Position numbers and translations under genes: made by a program. From Geitlerinema sp. PCC 7407 (GTDB lineage Bacteria; Cyanobacteriota; Cyanobacteriia; PCC-7407), in NCBI RefSeq assembly GCF_000317045.1, contig NC_019703.1:4038934-4102933 (forward strand): a stretch of 64,000 nt of DNA. Reading direction: 5' to 3'. Shown here piece by piece: positions 50,827-58,988 of the stretch (positions are counted from its first letter, which is position 1; the number at the start of each line of letters is the position of its first letter). The notes under the pieces are model-generated. The model had not been told where the DNA came from. It saw only the letters and a program-made list of their open reading frames with translations, and did not search any database.

Positions 50827-51561
50827 ATGAAACGCCAATACACGGGTCTCACGGACGTGGGGCTCCTTCGGTCGGTCAATCAAGATGCATATTATGTTGA
50901 CCCCGAAGGCCGCTTTTTTATCGTGGCGGACGGCATGGGGGGGCATGCAGGGGGCCAAGAGGCCAGTCAGCTGGCCACGGACACGATCAGAGAGTATCTG
51001 ATCGATCGCTGGACCTCCGAGGACTCCACGCCTGTTCTGCTAGAGCAGGCATTTCTCAAGGCAAATCAGGCCATTTTGCAGGATCAGCAAGCCCATCCTG
51101 AGCGGGCCGACATGGGGACAACCGCCGTGGTCGTGGCCCTGCGAGAAGAGCCGTTTTGCGCTCACATCGGCGACTCGCGGCTCTACCGACTGCGGGGGGC
51201 CAAGCTCGAGCAGCTCACCGAAGATCACACTTGGGTCGCCCGCGCTCTGCGCCTCGGCTCCATTTCGGCCGACCAGGCCCGCACCCACCCCATGCGCCAC
51301 GTCCTCTCCCAGTGCCTGGGCCGAGAAGACATGGAGCACATCGATATCCATGCCTTTGACTGTCAGCCGAGCGATCGCCTCCTGCTGTGCAGCGACGGCC
51401 TGACAGAGGAGCTGTCGGATCACATGATCGCCTCCAACCTCAAGTCCATTCGCGCGAGCGAGATGGCCGCTGACGCCCTCGTGAAGGCAGCCAAGGAGCG
51501 CGGTGGCCGGGATAACATCACCGTCATCGTGATTATGTTTGATCCCGCGTACACGGATTGA
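50827..51561 (+). CDS. PP2C-type Ser/Thr protein phosphatase
   Basis: A 244-residue protein with all metal sites of the PPM family: [58 protein letters not shown] and [13 protein letters not shown]. It should dephosphorylate Ser or Thr residues. A kinase partner could be any Hanks-type kinase such as that at 41795, but nothing shows this. An in-frame TTG five codons earlier is possible; the ATG at 50827 fits better with the conserved start. Confidence 0.93.
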   Translation: MKRQYTGLTDVGLLRSVNQDAYYVDPEGRFFIVADGMGGHAGGQEASQLATDTIREYLIDRWTSEDSTPVLLEQAFLKANQAILQDQQAHPERADMGTTAVVVALREEPFCAHIGDSRLYRLRGAKLEQLTEDHTWVARALRLGSISADQARTHPMRHVLSQCLGREDMEHIDIHAFDCQPSDRLLLCSDGLTEELSDHMIASNLKSIRASEMAADALVKAAKERGGRDNITVIVIMFDPAYTD

Positions 51562-51882
51562 CGCTTCGCCAAGTCTTTGAATTTTATTCAGCATCGGCGC
51601 AATCACGTTTTGTGCCTAGGTCCGGCCAAACGGAGGGCGATCTGCCCCTGAGCGATCGCGGCGATTTCGTTCAGACTGAGCATTTTCACTTAGTACAACT
51701 TGCTAAAAAGGGTCCAAGCTGAAGCTGCTCTAAGGCCCAAAGTTGCTGATTTCCAGACATGGCTCTCTCACAAGAGAGAGGACAGCAAAGCCAAACTCTG
51801 CCTCCGGGAACGCTGTGATCCCCTCCCAGGACCGGGGCCGCGATCGCCTCTCAGTGGCTACCATAGCTAGCAAGTCCCAAAA

Positions 51883-51901
51883 ATGTAGTCTAGAGCTACA
51901 T
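51883..51901. promoter_or_regulatory. Palindrome upstream of the nblA promoter
   Basis: ATGTAG and CTACAT flank seven bases. The 17 bases TGTA-N9-TACA inside it resemble an NtcA/CRP-type site but with one extra base in the spacer. It lies about 60 bases upstream of the -35 box. Whether it binds a regulator is not known. Confidence 0.4.
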
Positions 51902-51942
51902 ATTTATTTTTTCTTTAGTCTCTAGAACATTTTTGGTGAACT

Positions 51943-51972
51943 TTGTCAAACTTTTGTTATTATTTGTAATAC
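51943..51972 (+). promoter_or_regulatory. Sigma-70-type promoter of nblA
   Basis: TTGTCA at 51943-51948 and TAATAC at 51967-51972 are separated by 18 bases. This gives a leader of about 185 bases before the first nblA start, a long untranslated region. Confidence 0.65.
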
Positions 51973-52070
51973 TGGACACCGAAAGATTGGTGATCCCGTC
52001 ATACAAAGGGTACGTAAGGGGGAATTTCAGGCCCTTTTTTGGGAAATCTGAAGTCTATTAGTTGAAATCA

Positions 52071-52122
52071 GCTAGTACAAGCCCCTTCGTCCTAGCAAAG
52101 CCCCTTCAGGCCTGCTAGTACA
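52071..52122 (+). repeat. Direct repeats in the nblA leader
   Basis: GCTAGTACA occurs at 52071-52079 and 52114-52122, and the sequence between repeats AAGCCCCTTC (the first copy overlaps). The related CCTAGCAA lies in the middle (52091). The repeats lie in the predicted untranslated leader, 40-90 bases before the nblA start. Confidence 0.6.
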
Positions 52123-52163
52123 GCCGGACCCTACTATTTCTGAATCCCTTGTGGGAGGTTTCT

Positions 52164-52361
52164 ATGGACCCCAACACCTTTGAACTCACGCTCGAGCAGC
52201 AGTTCCAAATGCGACTCATGGAAGAGTCGGCCCAGCGTATGAGCTACGAGCAAGCCCAAGAGCTTCTAGTTCAAGCAACCCGTCTTCTGATGATGAAAGA
52301 AAACATCATCAAAAGCTTGATTCGCAAAGCGCCTCCTAGCATCGAGGAATTTGCGGCTTAG
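52164..52361 (+). CDS. nblA: Phycobilisome degradation protein NblA (first copy)
   Basis: A 65-residue protein beginning MDPNTFELTLEQQFQMRLME. The core FELTLEQQFQMRLMEES and the helical region ending LLMMKENIIKSLIRKA are the NblA signature. NblA directs the Clp protease to phycobilisomes during nutrient starvation. The ATG at 52164 has a GGGAGG site six bases upstream; an earlier in-frame TTG is less likely. A second copy follows after a 44-base gap on the same strand. Confidence 0.95.
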   Translation: MDPNTFELTLEQQFQMRLMEESAQRMSYEQAQELLVQATRLLMMKENIIKSLIRKAPPSIEEFAA

Positions 52362-52405
52362 CGAGATTTGCCCATATCCCAGTGACTCTACAGGAGCCAA
52401 ACGTC

Positions 52406-52582
52406 ATGGATAACAACACTTTCGACCTCAGCCTCGAACAACAGTTTGAAATGCAGCGCGTCCGCACTGATGCCCAAAGCATGAGCCACGATCAGGTGTT
52501 AGAAAACTTGCTAGAAGTTTCTCGACTCATCATGCTCAAGGACAATTTAATCCGCGATTTGATGCGTCGCTCTGCCAGCTAA
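52406..52582 (+). CDS. nblA: Phycobilisome degradation protein NblA (second copy)
   Basis: A 58-residue NblA beginning MDNNTFDLSLEQQFEMQRVR. It shares FDLSLEQQFEMQRV and the helix LIMLKDNLIRDLM with the first copy but is shorter at its C-terminus and differs at many positions, so it is a diverged paralogue, not a recent copy. A CAGGAG site lies 11 bases upstream of the ATG at 52406. It is probably cotranscribed with the first copy. Confidence 0.95.
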   Translation: MDNNTFDLSLEQQFEMQRVRTDAQSMSHDQVLENLLEVSRLIMLKDNLIRDLMRRSAS

Positions 52583-53049
52583 TGGCGCGGTTCGAGTCGG
52601 CGATCTCTATCTCTTGCTTTGTTCCCAACGGGGAAAGAAGCTGGGGGTACAGGGACGTCCACTCCGCGACCTCTAGTCTGCTTGATAAGCCCTTGGTGAC
52701 TGAGTTTCACCTTCTCAAGACGTCTCTATTTCTAACGACAAGCTTTAACTTTTTGATTGATCGCTGGGTCAATGTTCCTTGCAAGTTTGGCTGATGATCA
52801 GCTCGTTGACGCGATCGCCCTCAAGTTTTTCCCAAAATCTATTGCTCCGGACTCCAGCAGCCCATGAGTCCCCAGCATCGGTCTAAATTCTAGACCCACT
52901 AAGATATTTCTGATTTTTTGGATTCCTTCGATCTTCCTTGCTACGTTCTGCCGGGACAGCGGTGCCTCCACTGTTCAGCAAGCGATCCCATAAGTCCCTC
53001 GACCCCGTTAGACTGCAAGACGACGCTACTCGTGGCTTAGGAAATAGCG
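52583..53049. other. Intergenic region
   Basis: About 465 bases. No gene is supported. A clear terminator for nblA was not found. Confidence 0.4.
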
Positions 53050-53424
53050 ATGGACATTGTTGCTTGTTTGCATACGGCTTTGCTGGTGCGCGACCTTGCC
53101 CAGGCTGAGCGCTTCTACGGCGAAGTACTCGGCCTGCAAAAAGTCGATCGCGGCCTGAAGTATCCCGGCGCTTGGTACCAGGTCGGTCCGCACCAAATTC
53201 ACCTAATTCAGGACACCACCGCGCCGCCAGCCCTCCACAATCGCGACCAGTGGGGTCGCAATCCTCATGTTGCATTTGGGGTGCGCGACCTAGCGGCAAT
53301 CCAGGCAGAGCTGACAGATCAGGGCTACCCTTGCCAGCGCAGTGCCTCCGGGCGATCGGCTCTTTTCACGCAGGATCCCGATGGCAACGTGATCGAAATT
53401 AGCGAGATTCCGGGGACGCTTTGA
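53050..53424 (+). CDS. VOC-superfamily protein (glyoxalase I-like)
   Basis: A 124-residue single-domain VOC protein: DIVACLHTALLVRDLAQAER, FYGEVLGLQK, WYQVGPHQIHLIQD, HVAFGVRDLAAIQAELTDQG and FTQDPDGNVIEISEI. The His, Gln/His and final Glu (GNVIEI) that usually bind metal are at their expected places, so it may be an active metalloenzyme. The substrate cannot be read. It stands between two intergenic gaps. Confidence 0.88.
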   Translation: MDIVACLHTALLVRDLAQAERFYGEVLGLQKVDRGLKYPGAWYQVGPHQIHLIQDTTAPPALHNRDQWGRNPHVAFGVRDLAAIQAELTDQGYPCQRSASGRSALFTQDPDGNVIEISEIPGTL

Positions 53425-53527
53425 GGGCGATCGCCCGGTTTCGCGGAGCTGGCCGGGGTTCCAGCACGTCCAAACAGGTTTGCGATCCCAAAGTTTTTAT
53501 CAAAGCCTTTGCAAATCGGGTCATTTT

Positions 53528-53559
53528 GTAACTTTTAATACAGAAATTTTTGGTATATT
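53528..53559 (+). promoter_or_regulatory. Candidate NtcA site and -10 box
   Basis: GTAACTTTTAATAC at 53528-53541 matches the NtcA consensus GTA-N8-TAC exactly. A -10-like TATATT at 53554-53559 lies 12 bases downstream, closer than the about 22 bases expected for NtcA activation, so repression or a different arrangement is possible. Confidence 0.5.
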
Positions 53560-53615
53560 AGCCATAGGAAACGAATTCCTCACATCACCCTTCAGCTTCC
53601 GCAAGGAGCACCACT

Positions 53616-53819
53616 ATGTCTGCCCAAGACCAAGCACGCGCCCTCATGATGCGTCATCATCAAATGATCAAGAATCGTCAGCAATGCCTGCTGGGTCGGA
53701 GCGCTGTTGAAGTGGGGATCCCGATTGATGAGGCGGCTCAGCACTGGACCCATATTCAGGGCAAGCCCAGCGCTAGCTTTGGCGCTACCTACGATCGCAG
53801 CCACGCCAGCTTCAGCTAG
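53616..53819 (+). CDS. Small conserved hypothetical protein
   Basis: A 67-residue soluble protein starting MSAQDQARALMMRHHQMIKN, then RQQCLLGRSAVEVGIPIDEA and a Ser-rich tail. A good AAGGAG ribosome site lies eight bases upstream of the ATG. A hairpin terminator follows about 135 bases downstream. It has no recognised domain. The upstream DNA holds an NtcA-type sequence, so expression may respond to nitrogen status. Confidence 0.65.
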   Translation: MSAQDQARALMMRHHQMIKNRQQCLLGRSAVEVGIPIDEAAQHWTHIQGKPSASFGATYDRSHASFS

Positions 53820-53954
53820 GCTCTTTGGCTTCTGCGAAAGGCGCGAAACTCGCTTTTGCGATACTATTCTGCGATTTCTTGATTCCTGAGCCATCTTTCT
53901 CTTCATGCCGATGGCTCGACTGTGCGTTTTTCCATTCGTGTTGTTGGCTTATGC

Positions 53955-53988
53955 AAAAGGGCATCTCCTAGCAGGAGATGCCCTTTTA
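53955..53988. terminator. Bidirectional intrinsic terminator
   Basis: AAAAGGGCATCTCCT and AGGAGATGCCCTTTT form a near-perfect 15-base stem with a three-base loop. A and T runs flank it on both sides, so it can end transcripts from both convergent genes (53616 plus, 54039 minus). Confidence 0.93.
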
Positions 53989-54038
53989 TTTGTGGGCAAT
54001 CTGCGTCAAGACTAATTGCCTGATCCGGGGGGCGATCG

Positions 54039-54605
54039 CTAGTTGGATACTTCTGCCAACTCGATCACGCGGTTGTCGATGTCTTTGACCAAGAAGTTTA
54101 GGGGCTGCTCCCGGCGAATTTTGTGCTTGATGCCGCGGGTTTGAACCCGCATCAGAACTAGTTCCAGACAGTCGCGATCGAAGCAAACGTGGCGCTGGCG
54201 GCTCTTTTGGCCCATGCTCGCCCCGGAGATGACGTGAAGCTGCGTGTTTTTCTTGATCTGGTACCACAGGCCGTCGGTGCTGGTGTTGAGGCCGGTCGCG
54301 ACGGGCGCTCCGAGGGAGGGCGAAATGTAGAGCGGGTCCATGGCCGAAGCGCTGAGGGTCTGCTCGTAGTTGTAGTAGTAGTGCAGGGGGACGTCAGCGA
54401 CGGGCAGGTTCAGCAGGCCTTCATAAAATTGTCGCGCGACCTCGAGGTCCGACACCATGACCGTGTGGACTTTGGGGGCGCTGGTCAAAAACATCCACAT
54501 GGCACCGGCATAGGCCACCAGCAGCAAAATCATGATGCCCTGGGTGGACAGCAGGCTGTCGAGGGGAAGAGACGGTAAAAATGCGCCGATAAATAACGAG
54601 TTCAT
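54039..54605 (-). CDS. Membrane-anchored VOC-superfamily protein
   Basis: A 188-residue protein. The N-terminus has a hydrophobic segment (GIMILLLVAYAGAMWMF, about residues 24-40) likely to be a membrane anchor. The VOC fold follows (VHTVMVSDLEVARQFYEGLL, NLPVADVPLHYYYNYEQ). VOC proteins are normally soluble, so the anchor is unusual. The final strand (DNRVIELAEVSN) retains an expected Glu. The ATG at 54605 is chosen; an in-frame start 11 codons earlier exists. It is convergent with the small gene at 53616. Confidence 0.8.
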   Translation of the reverse strand: MNSLFIGAFLPSLPLDSLLSTQGIMILLLVAYAGAMWMFLTSAPKVHTVMVSDLEVARQFYEGLLNLPVADVPLHYYYNYEQTLSASAMDPLYISPSLGAPVATGLNTSTDGLWYQIKKNTQLHVISGASMGQKSRQRHVCFDRDCLELVLMRVQTRGIKHKIRREQPLNFLVKDIDNRVIELAEVSN

Positions 54606-55140
54606 CGATGACACAACAGATGGAACGACTAGGGCCATGGGGGCTCTGAGGGGTCTGCACGCGACTGGAATGCATCACCGGGGTGAGGCAGACGGTAACT
54701 TCATTGTATCCAATCGGGTTCGGTCCTTTGGACGGGGGCGATCGCTCTCAAGTTTCGGGGGCGATCGCCTAGGTGGGGGCTACTTCTGTATAGAGCAATA
54801 CAATCTAGCCCCAAGGGTGATGACGCGGGCTAGGGAATCTCGATAATAGAGATAGGGAAAATTATGCTTTGCCTTTCAGATAGCCCAGGAGGCTAGAAAG
54901 CCTAGCCTCCTGGGCAGGGAATGTGTCAAAAAGAGTAGTCTTCAACACATTGGAATCAGAATTTTGTAGGCTGGAGTTTGGAATGGTACCGATTTTTTTC
55001 GGGATCATCACAGAACCCAGGCAAGGGCTGCTAATGACTAGTGGTCAGAGCCGATCACTCCTGCGTCTGATGCCCTGTCCTTGCAATGTCATTTTCTCTA
55101 TCTCTCTCGTCTCCATTTAGATGTTGGGGTTCGTGGGCGG
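54606..55140. other. Divergent intergenic region with strong hairpin
   Basis: About 535 bases. It contains the stable hairpin at 54883-54915. The remainder has no recognised gene. HIP1 sites lie near 54740-54770. Confidence 0.5.
54883..54915. other. Very stable hairpin of unknown role
   Basis: GCCCAGGAGGCTAG and CTAGCCTCCTGGGC form a perfect 14-base stem with a five-base loop. No T-run follows on either strand, so it is not an obvious terminator. It lies between divergent gene starts. Confidence 0.85.
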
Positions 55141-56712
55141 ATGCAAGGTTTATTTACCAACCCCGATCGCGAGCGTCGTGCCTTGGATTTAGTCCATTCT
55201 TCGCGCGTGACTCAGCGGCGAGATCAGGCTCCCTTCGAACCCCTGACTCGTTTGGCAACTCAGCTATGTCAAGCAGCGATCGCAACCATTGAGTTTCCAC
55301 CTGCTGCCGACGGACGGTCGGCGGCAGTTCCCGCAGCGCCGACTGATGCAGGGGGGGCGATCGCACCGATGGCGGCCCGCCCGATCCAGGCTGCTGATAC
55401 AGCGGGCTACTCTTTGCCAGAGGAGGCGCTCAACCAGCCGTGGTTTGTGGCTGAGGTGCCGCTGGTGAGTCCTGAGGGGGACTTGCTCGGGCAGCTCTGT
55501 CTGTTCAATGCCCATCCCTACACGCTCACGATCGAGCAAGTTCAGGCTCTAGAGCTCGTAGCAGCTCAGATTGTCTTACAGCTGCGGCTTCAGCACCAGG
55601 TTGCGTCCCTAGAGGCCAATCTCGATCAGCGCCAGCAGCAGATTTATCATCTCCAAGAGGCGCATCAGCAGCTCCAAACCGCGATGAATTTGCTGGAGCG
55701 GCGCAACCGCCAAGGGCAGCTACTGAGCCGGTTGAGCCAGGTGCTGCACGATTTTCTGTCGTTGCAGGAGGCTCAGGAGACCTTGGCGCGCTTTATTGCG
55801 CCGCTGTTTCCGGAGGAGTCAGGAGCGATCGCCATCGTCAATCTCGATGGCAGTCTCCACTGGATCGCTCAGTGGGGCGATCCACCTATCTTCACGGAGT
55901 CGGGGGCGATCGCAGACTACTGGCAGTGGCTCCAGAGCCGGACCCGAGCCCAAGAGTCGGTGCGCGAAACATTGGTGTGCGAGGGAGATCACGCTCACCA
56001 GCAGCCAGCCCAGTACGGCTGCTTTCCCCTGCTCCATCGCGGCGAAATGGTTGGCCTGCTATGCGTAACTTTTTCTACCTGGGATAAAGCCAGCATACGC
56101 AACCAGAAGCGTCTGGCGTTCACGACGTCGGGCTACCTGGCTACGGGGCTGGCCAATCTGCAGCAGCGCGAGCAGCTGCACCAGCAGAGCATCCAGGATC
56201 CGCTGACGGGGCTTTTTAACCGTCGCTATATGACCAAGGCGCTGCACCAAACGCTCCAGCGCGCCTGCCAGAGCAATACGTCCGTGGCCCTAGTGATGCT
56301 GGACATCGACCACTTCAAGCGCTTCAACGACTCCTTTGGGCATCCCGCTGGGGATATGGTGCTGCGGGACTTTAGTCTGTTTGTCAAAGGGGCTGTGCGG
56401 GGGTCGGACTTGGCCTGTCGCTACGGCGGCGAAGAGTTTACGCTGATCTTGCCGGGGGTGACCCTGGAGGTGGCGCGGCAGCGGGCAGACAAGCTGCGGC
56501 GGGGCATCAAATATCTGAATATGCAGTACCAAGGGCAATCTTTGGGCGTGGTGACGCTGTCGGCAGGGGTGGCGGTTTTTCCGCTCCACGGCATGACGGC
56601 GGAGGCGCTGATCTGTGCGGCGGACCAGGCCCTCTACCAGGCCAAGGCCAACGGGCGCGATCGCGTGGAGGTGGCGATCGCCTTGCCTGAGCAGTGGTCC
56701 CCGAGCCCTTAG
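55141..56712 (+). CDS. GGDEF-domain diguanylate cyclase with GAF-like sensor
   Basis: A 523-residue protein. The N-terminal 180 or so residues and the region 215-330 are GAF-like (QGLFTNPDRERRALDLVHSS, LARFIAPLFPEESGAIAIVN). Between them lies a coiled-coil (LDQRQQQIYHLQEAHQQLQT). The GGDEF domain at 350-510 has LTGLFNRRYMTKAL and RYGGEEFTLILPG, an active GGEEF site. The inhibitory RxxD (RGSD) lies exactly five residues before it, so product inhibition is likely. No EAL domain. The ATG at 55141 starts the GAF-like region. It would make c-di-GMP in response to a cytosolic signal. Confidence 0.9.
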   Translation: MQGLFTNPDRERRALDLVHSSRVTQRRDQAPFEPLTRLATQLCQAAIATIEFPPAADGRSAAVPAAPTDAGGAIAPMAARPIQAADTAGYSLPEEALNQPWFVAEVPLVSPEGDLLGQLCLFNAHPYTLTIEQVQALELVAAQIVLQLRLQHQVASLEANLDQRQQQIYHLQEAHQQLQTAMNLLERRNRQGQLLSRLSQVLHDFLSLQEAQETLARFIAPLFPEESGAIAIVNLDGSLHWIAQWGDPPIFTESGAIADYWQWLQSRTRAQESVRETLVCEGDHAHQQPAQYGCFPLLHRGEMVGLLCVTFSTWDKASIRNQKRLAFTTSGYLATGLANLQQREQLHQQSIQDPLTGLFNRRYMTKALHQTLQRACQSNTSVALVMLDIDHFKRFNDSFGHPAGDMVLRDFSLFVKGAVRGSDLACRYGGEEFTLILPGVTLEVARQRADKLRRGIKYLNMQYQGQSLGVVTLSAGVAVFPLHGMTAEALICAADQALYQAKANGRDRVEVAIALPEQWSPSP

Positions 56713-56865
56713 GCGATCGCCCTCCCGCGCCAGAAGAGTTGGCGGGTTCCCCATTGATCCAAATTGATCCAATATATTCATTCACGGGGAGAGCGGATAT
56801 AGTGGGCTAAAGATTGCTGACATGCCTGTCTGCGCTTCCCTGTCCTGGGTAGTACCAGAAATCCT

Positions 56866-57540
56866 GTGCACATTCCCAAGTTTCCCGAATGCAACCATCC
56901 CTTGATCCAGTCGCTGTTTCGCCACAGCGACCAGGATCTCGTGACGTTGTTTCAGCGTCATCCCGAAGAGGGCAAGTACTTCACGGGGATTTTTTGTCGC
57001 TACAGCCCGGTGGTGTACTCCCTGATTTCCCACACGGCGCGATCGCCTGCCCAAGCCGACTATCTCTTCGCGACGACTTGGCGGCACATCTACTATGAGC
57101 TGCGAGGGCTAGATTTTGTGGCCCTGGGCGTGCGGCCAGAGGATTTTAATTTGCAAAACTGGCTGATCAATCTGACGGCCATCTGCATTAATCGGGCCGA
57201 GCTGCCGCCGGTGGAGTCGATTCACTATTCCCTAGAGGCAACGCCGCCGCCCCTGTGGTGCTATGTGGAGCAGGCCCTCGATCAGCTGCCTGCGGTGATG
57301 CGGCTGATGATCGTGATGGCCCAGACCTTCCGCTGGAGCGAAACGCGGATTTCTGCCTACCTGCAAGCGGAGGGTGAGCACATTTCCCCGGCTGAGGTGC
57401 GGGGACGGCTCCAGGAAGGCTACCAGCAGCTGGAAGCGGCGCTGCCGCCGGATATTCGCGAGATTTATTTGCACGAGACGGGCGATCGCTTGCAGGGCTC
57501 GTCTTGGGAATTTTCGACGGCTGCACCGCCCCAGGAATAA
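56866..57540 (+). CDS. Sigma-70-like protein (divergent ECF type)
   Basis: A 224-residue protein that resembles a small sigma factor. A region-2-like helix bundle appears as FTGIFCRYSPVVYSLISHTA with ADYLFATTWRHIYYELRGLD. A region-4-like helix-turn-helix follows (QLPAVMRLMIVMAQTFRWSE, SPAEVRGRLQEGYQQLE). The match is divergent, and no recognition of a specific promoter can be read. The gene starts with GTG at 56866. Cyanobacterial group proteins of this form are poorly characterised. The TPR gene follows 90 bases downstream. Confidence 0.7.
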   Translation: MHIPKFPECNHPLIQSLFRHSDQDLVTLFQRHPEEGKYFTGIFCRYSPVVYSLISHTARSPAQADYLFATTWRHIYYELRGLDFVALGVRPEDFNLQNWLINLTAICINRAELPPVESIHYSLEATPPPLWCYVEQALDQLPAVMRLMIVMAQTFRWSETRISAYLQAEGEHISPAEVRGRLQEGYQQLEAALPPDIREIYLHETGDRLQGSSWEFSTAAPPQE

Positions 57541-57630
57541 TTACCCCTGGCGATCGCAGCACCCGCAGGACAGATGTAGCCCCATTGCGGGAATATTGGG
57601 TGTGGAGGGGTTGGCCCAGGAGGAAACAGG

Positions 57631-58677
57631 ATGAACCAATGGAGTCGATACGCAGCGTGGCTGGCCGTGGTGCCGCTGGTGGTAGGTGGCGGGAGTCCCA
57701 GAGCGATCGCCGCTGACTTGACCAATCAGCTCAATGTGCCTGCCTACAATAACGGCACCAGCGGCGAGGTGCGAGACACCGCCGACAGTCTGGTGCGGAT
57801 CGGAGTCCTGCAAGCAGACAAGGGCTCCCTCGACAAGGCCATCGAAGTGTGGCAGCAGGCTGTGGAGCTGTATCACGCCATTGGCGACGGCCAGGCGCTG
57901 GGGCGGACCTACGATCGCATTGGTCTGGCCTACGGCGAGCTGCGCAAGTACCAAGAAGCCGAAGACGCGCTGCGACGCCGACTGGCGATCGCCCGCGACA
58001 ACCAAGACTTTCGGGGCCAAGTGTACGGCCTGAACAACGTCGGCACGATCATGCTCCAGCGGGGCAACCTGCGCGAAGCGCGGCCAGCCTTCCAAGAAGC
58101 CATGGAGATCGCCCAGAGCATTCGCCACCTGGAAGGCGAGGGGCTCTCCCTGAGCAATCTGGGTCTGGTGGAGGCGGGGCTGGGCAACCACGCCCAAGCG
58201 GTGAAGCTCTACGAAGAGGCGCTGACCCTGCGTCGCCAAGCCGCCGATCCCTCGGGCGAAGCGACGACTTATAACAATCTAGGCGACGCCTACCGGGCTC
58301 TCGGCCAGTATCGGGACACCATCCGGTCCTACGGGGTGGGCCTGCGCCTGGCGCGGGTCAGCCGCGATCGCCGCAACCAGTACCACGCCATCGATGGCCT
58401 TGTGGAAACCTACCGCCGCTTTGGGCCGACCAGTCGCGCTGTTGACCTACTCGAGGAGCGCCTAGAGCTTTCGCGAGCCCTCGAAAACTCGCGCCAAGAG
58501 TTTCGCACCCTCAAAACCTTTGCGGAGTTCTATCAAGAGCAGGGCAACACGGCCGCCGCGATTAGCTTTTATCAGCGGGCCATTCCCCTGGCGCGGACTC
58601 TCGGCTTTAGCCAAGAAGAAGCCCTGATGGCCAGCGAGCTGAACCTGCTCACGGTGAATGCAGGCGCTCGCCGGTAG
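57631..58677 (+). CDS. Exported TPR protein
   Basis: A 348-residue protein. A signal peptide (YAAWLAVVPLVVGGGSPRA) is followed by about seven TPR units (KGSLDKAIEVWQQAVELYHA, RKYQEAEDALRRRLAIARDN, GNHAQAVKLYEEALTLRRQA and similar). It probably mediates protein-protein contacts in the periplasm. An AGGAGG site lies nine bases before the ATG. No partner can be named. A palindromic hairpin follows downstream. Confidence 0.87.
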   Translation: MNQWSRYAAWLAVVPLVVGGGSPRAIAADLTNQLNVPAYNNGTSGEVRDTADSLVRIGVLQADKGSLDKAIEVWQQAVELYHAIGDGQALGRTYDRIGLAYGELRKYQEAEDALRRRLAIARDNQDFRGQVYGLNNVGTIMLQRGNLREARPAFQEAMEIAQSIRHLEGEGLSLSNLGLVEAGLGNHAQAVKLYEEALTLRRQAADPSGEATTYNNLGDAYRALGQYRDTIRSYGVGLRLARVSRDRRNQYHAIDGLVETYRRFGPTSRAVDLLEERLELSRALENSRQEFRTLKTFAEFYQEQGNTAAAISFYQRAIPLARTLGFSQEEALMASELNLLTVNAGARR

Positions 58678-58988
58678 ACCCAGATCGCGCTTCGCACCCT
58701 GGGAAAAATGCCCCCCAAAGCTAAACGAGGGAGCGATCGCGCGATCGCTCCCTCGTTAAGAATGGTTCGGTTTCCCGAGGCCCATTCCAGCGCTGTAGTG
58801 ACAGTGGGCCAAAAAATAGTTTCAGTTCTTTGCTCCTAGGTCCGACCTAGGGCCGTCGAGAGTTGCAAGACAAGTCTCAGTTGGTAGGAAGCATCAAAGC
58901 GAAACCCAAGCAGCCCAGTCCCTAGAGCAAATCTGGTAACCGGGACAGAGATCGCCGGAGTGGACTGAAGGCGCTCCAGAGGGCTGCG
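58678..58988. other. Intergenic region with palindromic hairpin
   Basis: About 310 bases between two convergent genes (57631 plus and 58989 minus). It holds the 34-base palindrome at 58724-58757. No gene was recognised. Confidence 0.6.
58724..58757. repeat. Perfect 34-base palindrome with back-to-back HIP1 sites
   Basis: AACGAGGGAGCGATCGC is followed directly by its exact reverse complement. The centre contains two adjoining HIP1 octamers. As RNA it forms a long stem; it probably terminates transcripts between the convergent genes, although no T-run follows the stem. Confidence 0.9.

Larger units (their letters stand above)
51562..52163. other. Regulatory region upstream of nblA
   Basis: About 600 bases. 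It contains a palindrome at 51883-51901, a good sigma-70-type promoter at 51943-51972 and a set of direct repeats at 52071-52122. No small gene was recognised. Confidence 0.6.

Noticed and set aside
52582-52794. 70-codon open frame after the second nblA
   Set aside because: Begins at the nblA stop without a ribosome site and has no recognisable pattern.
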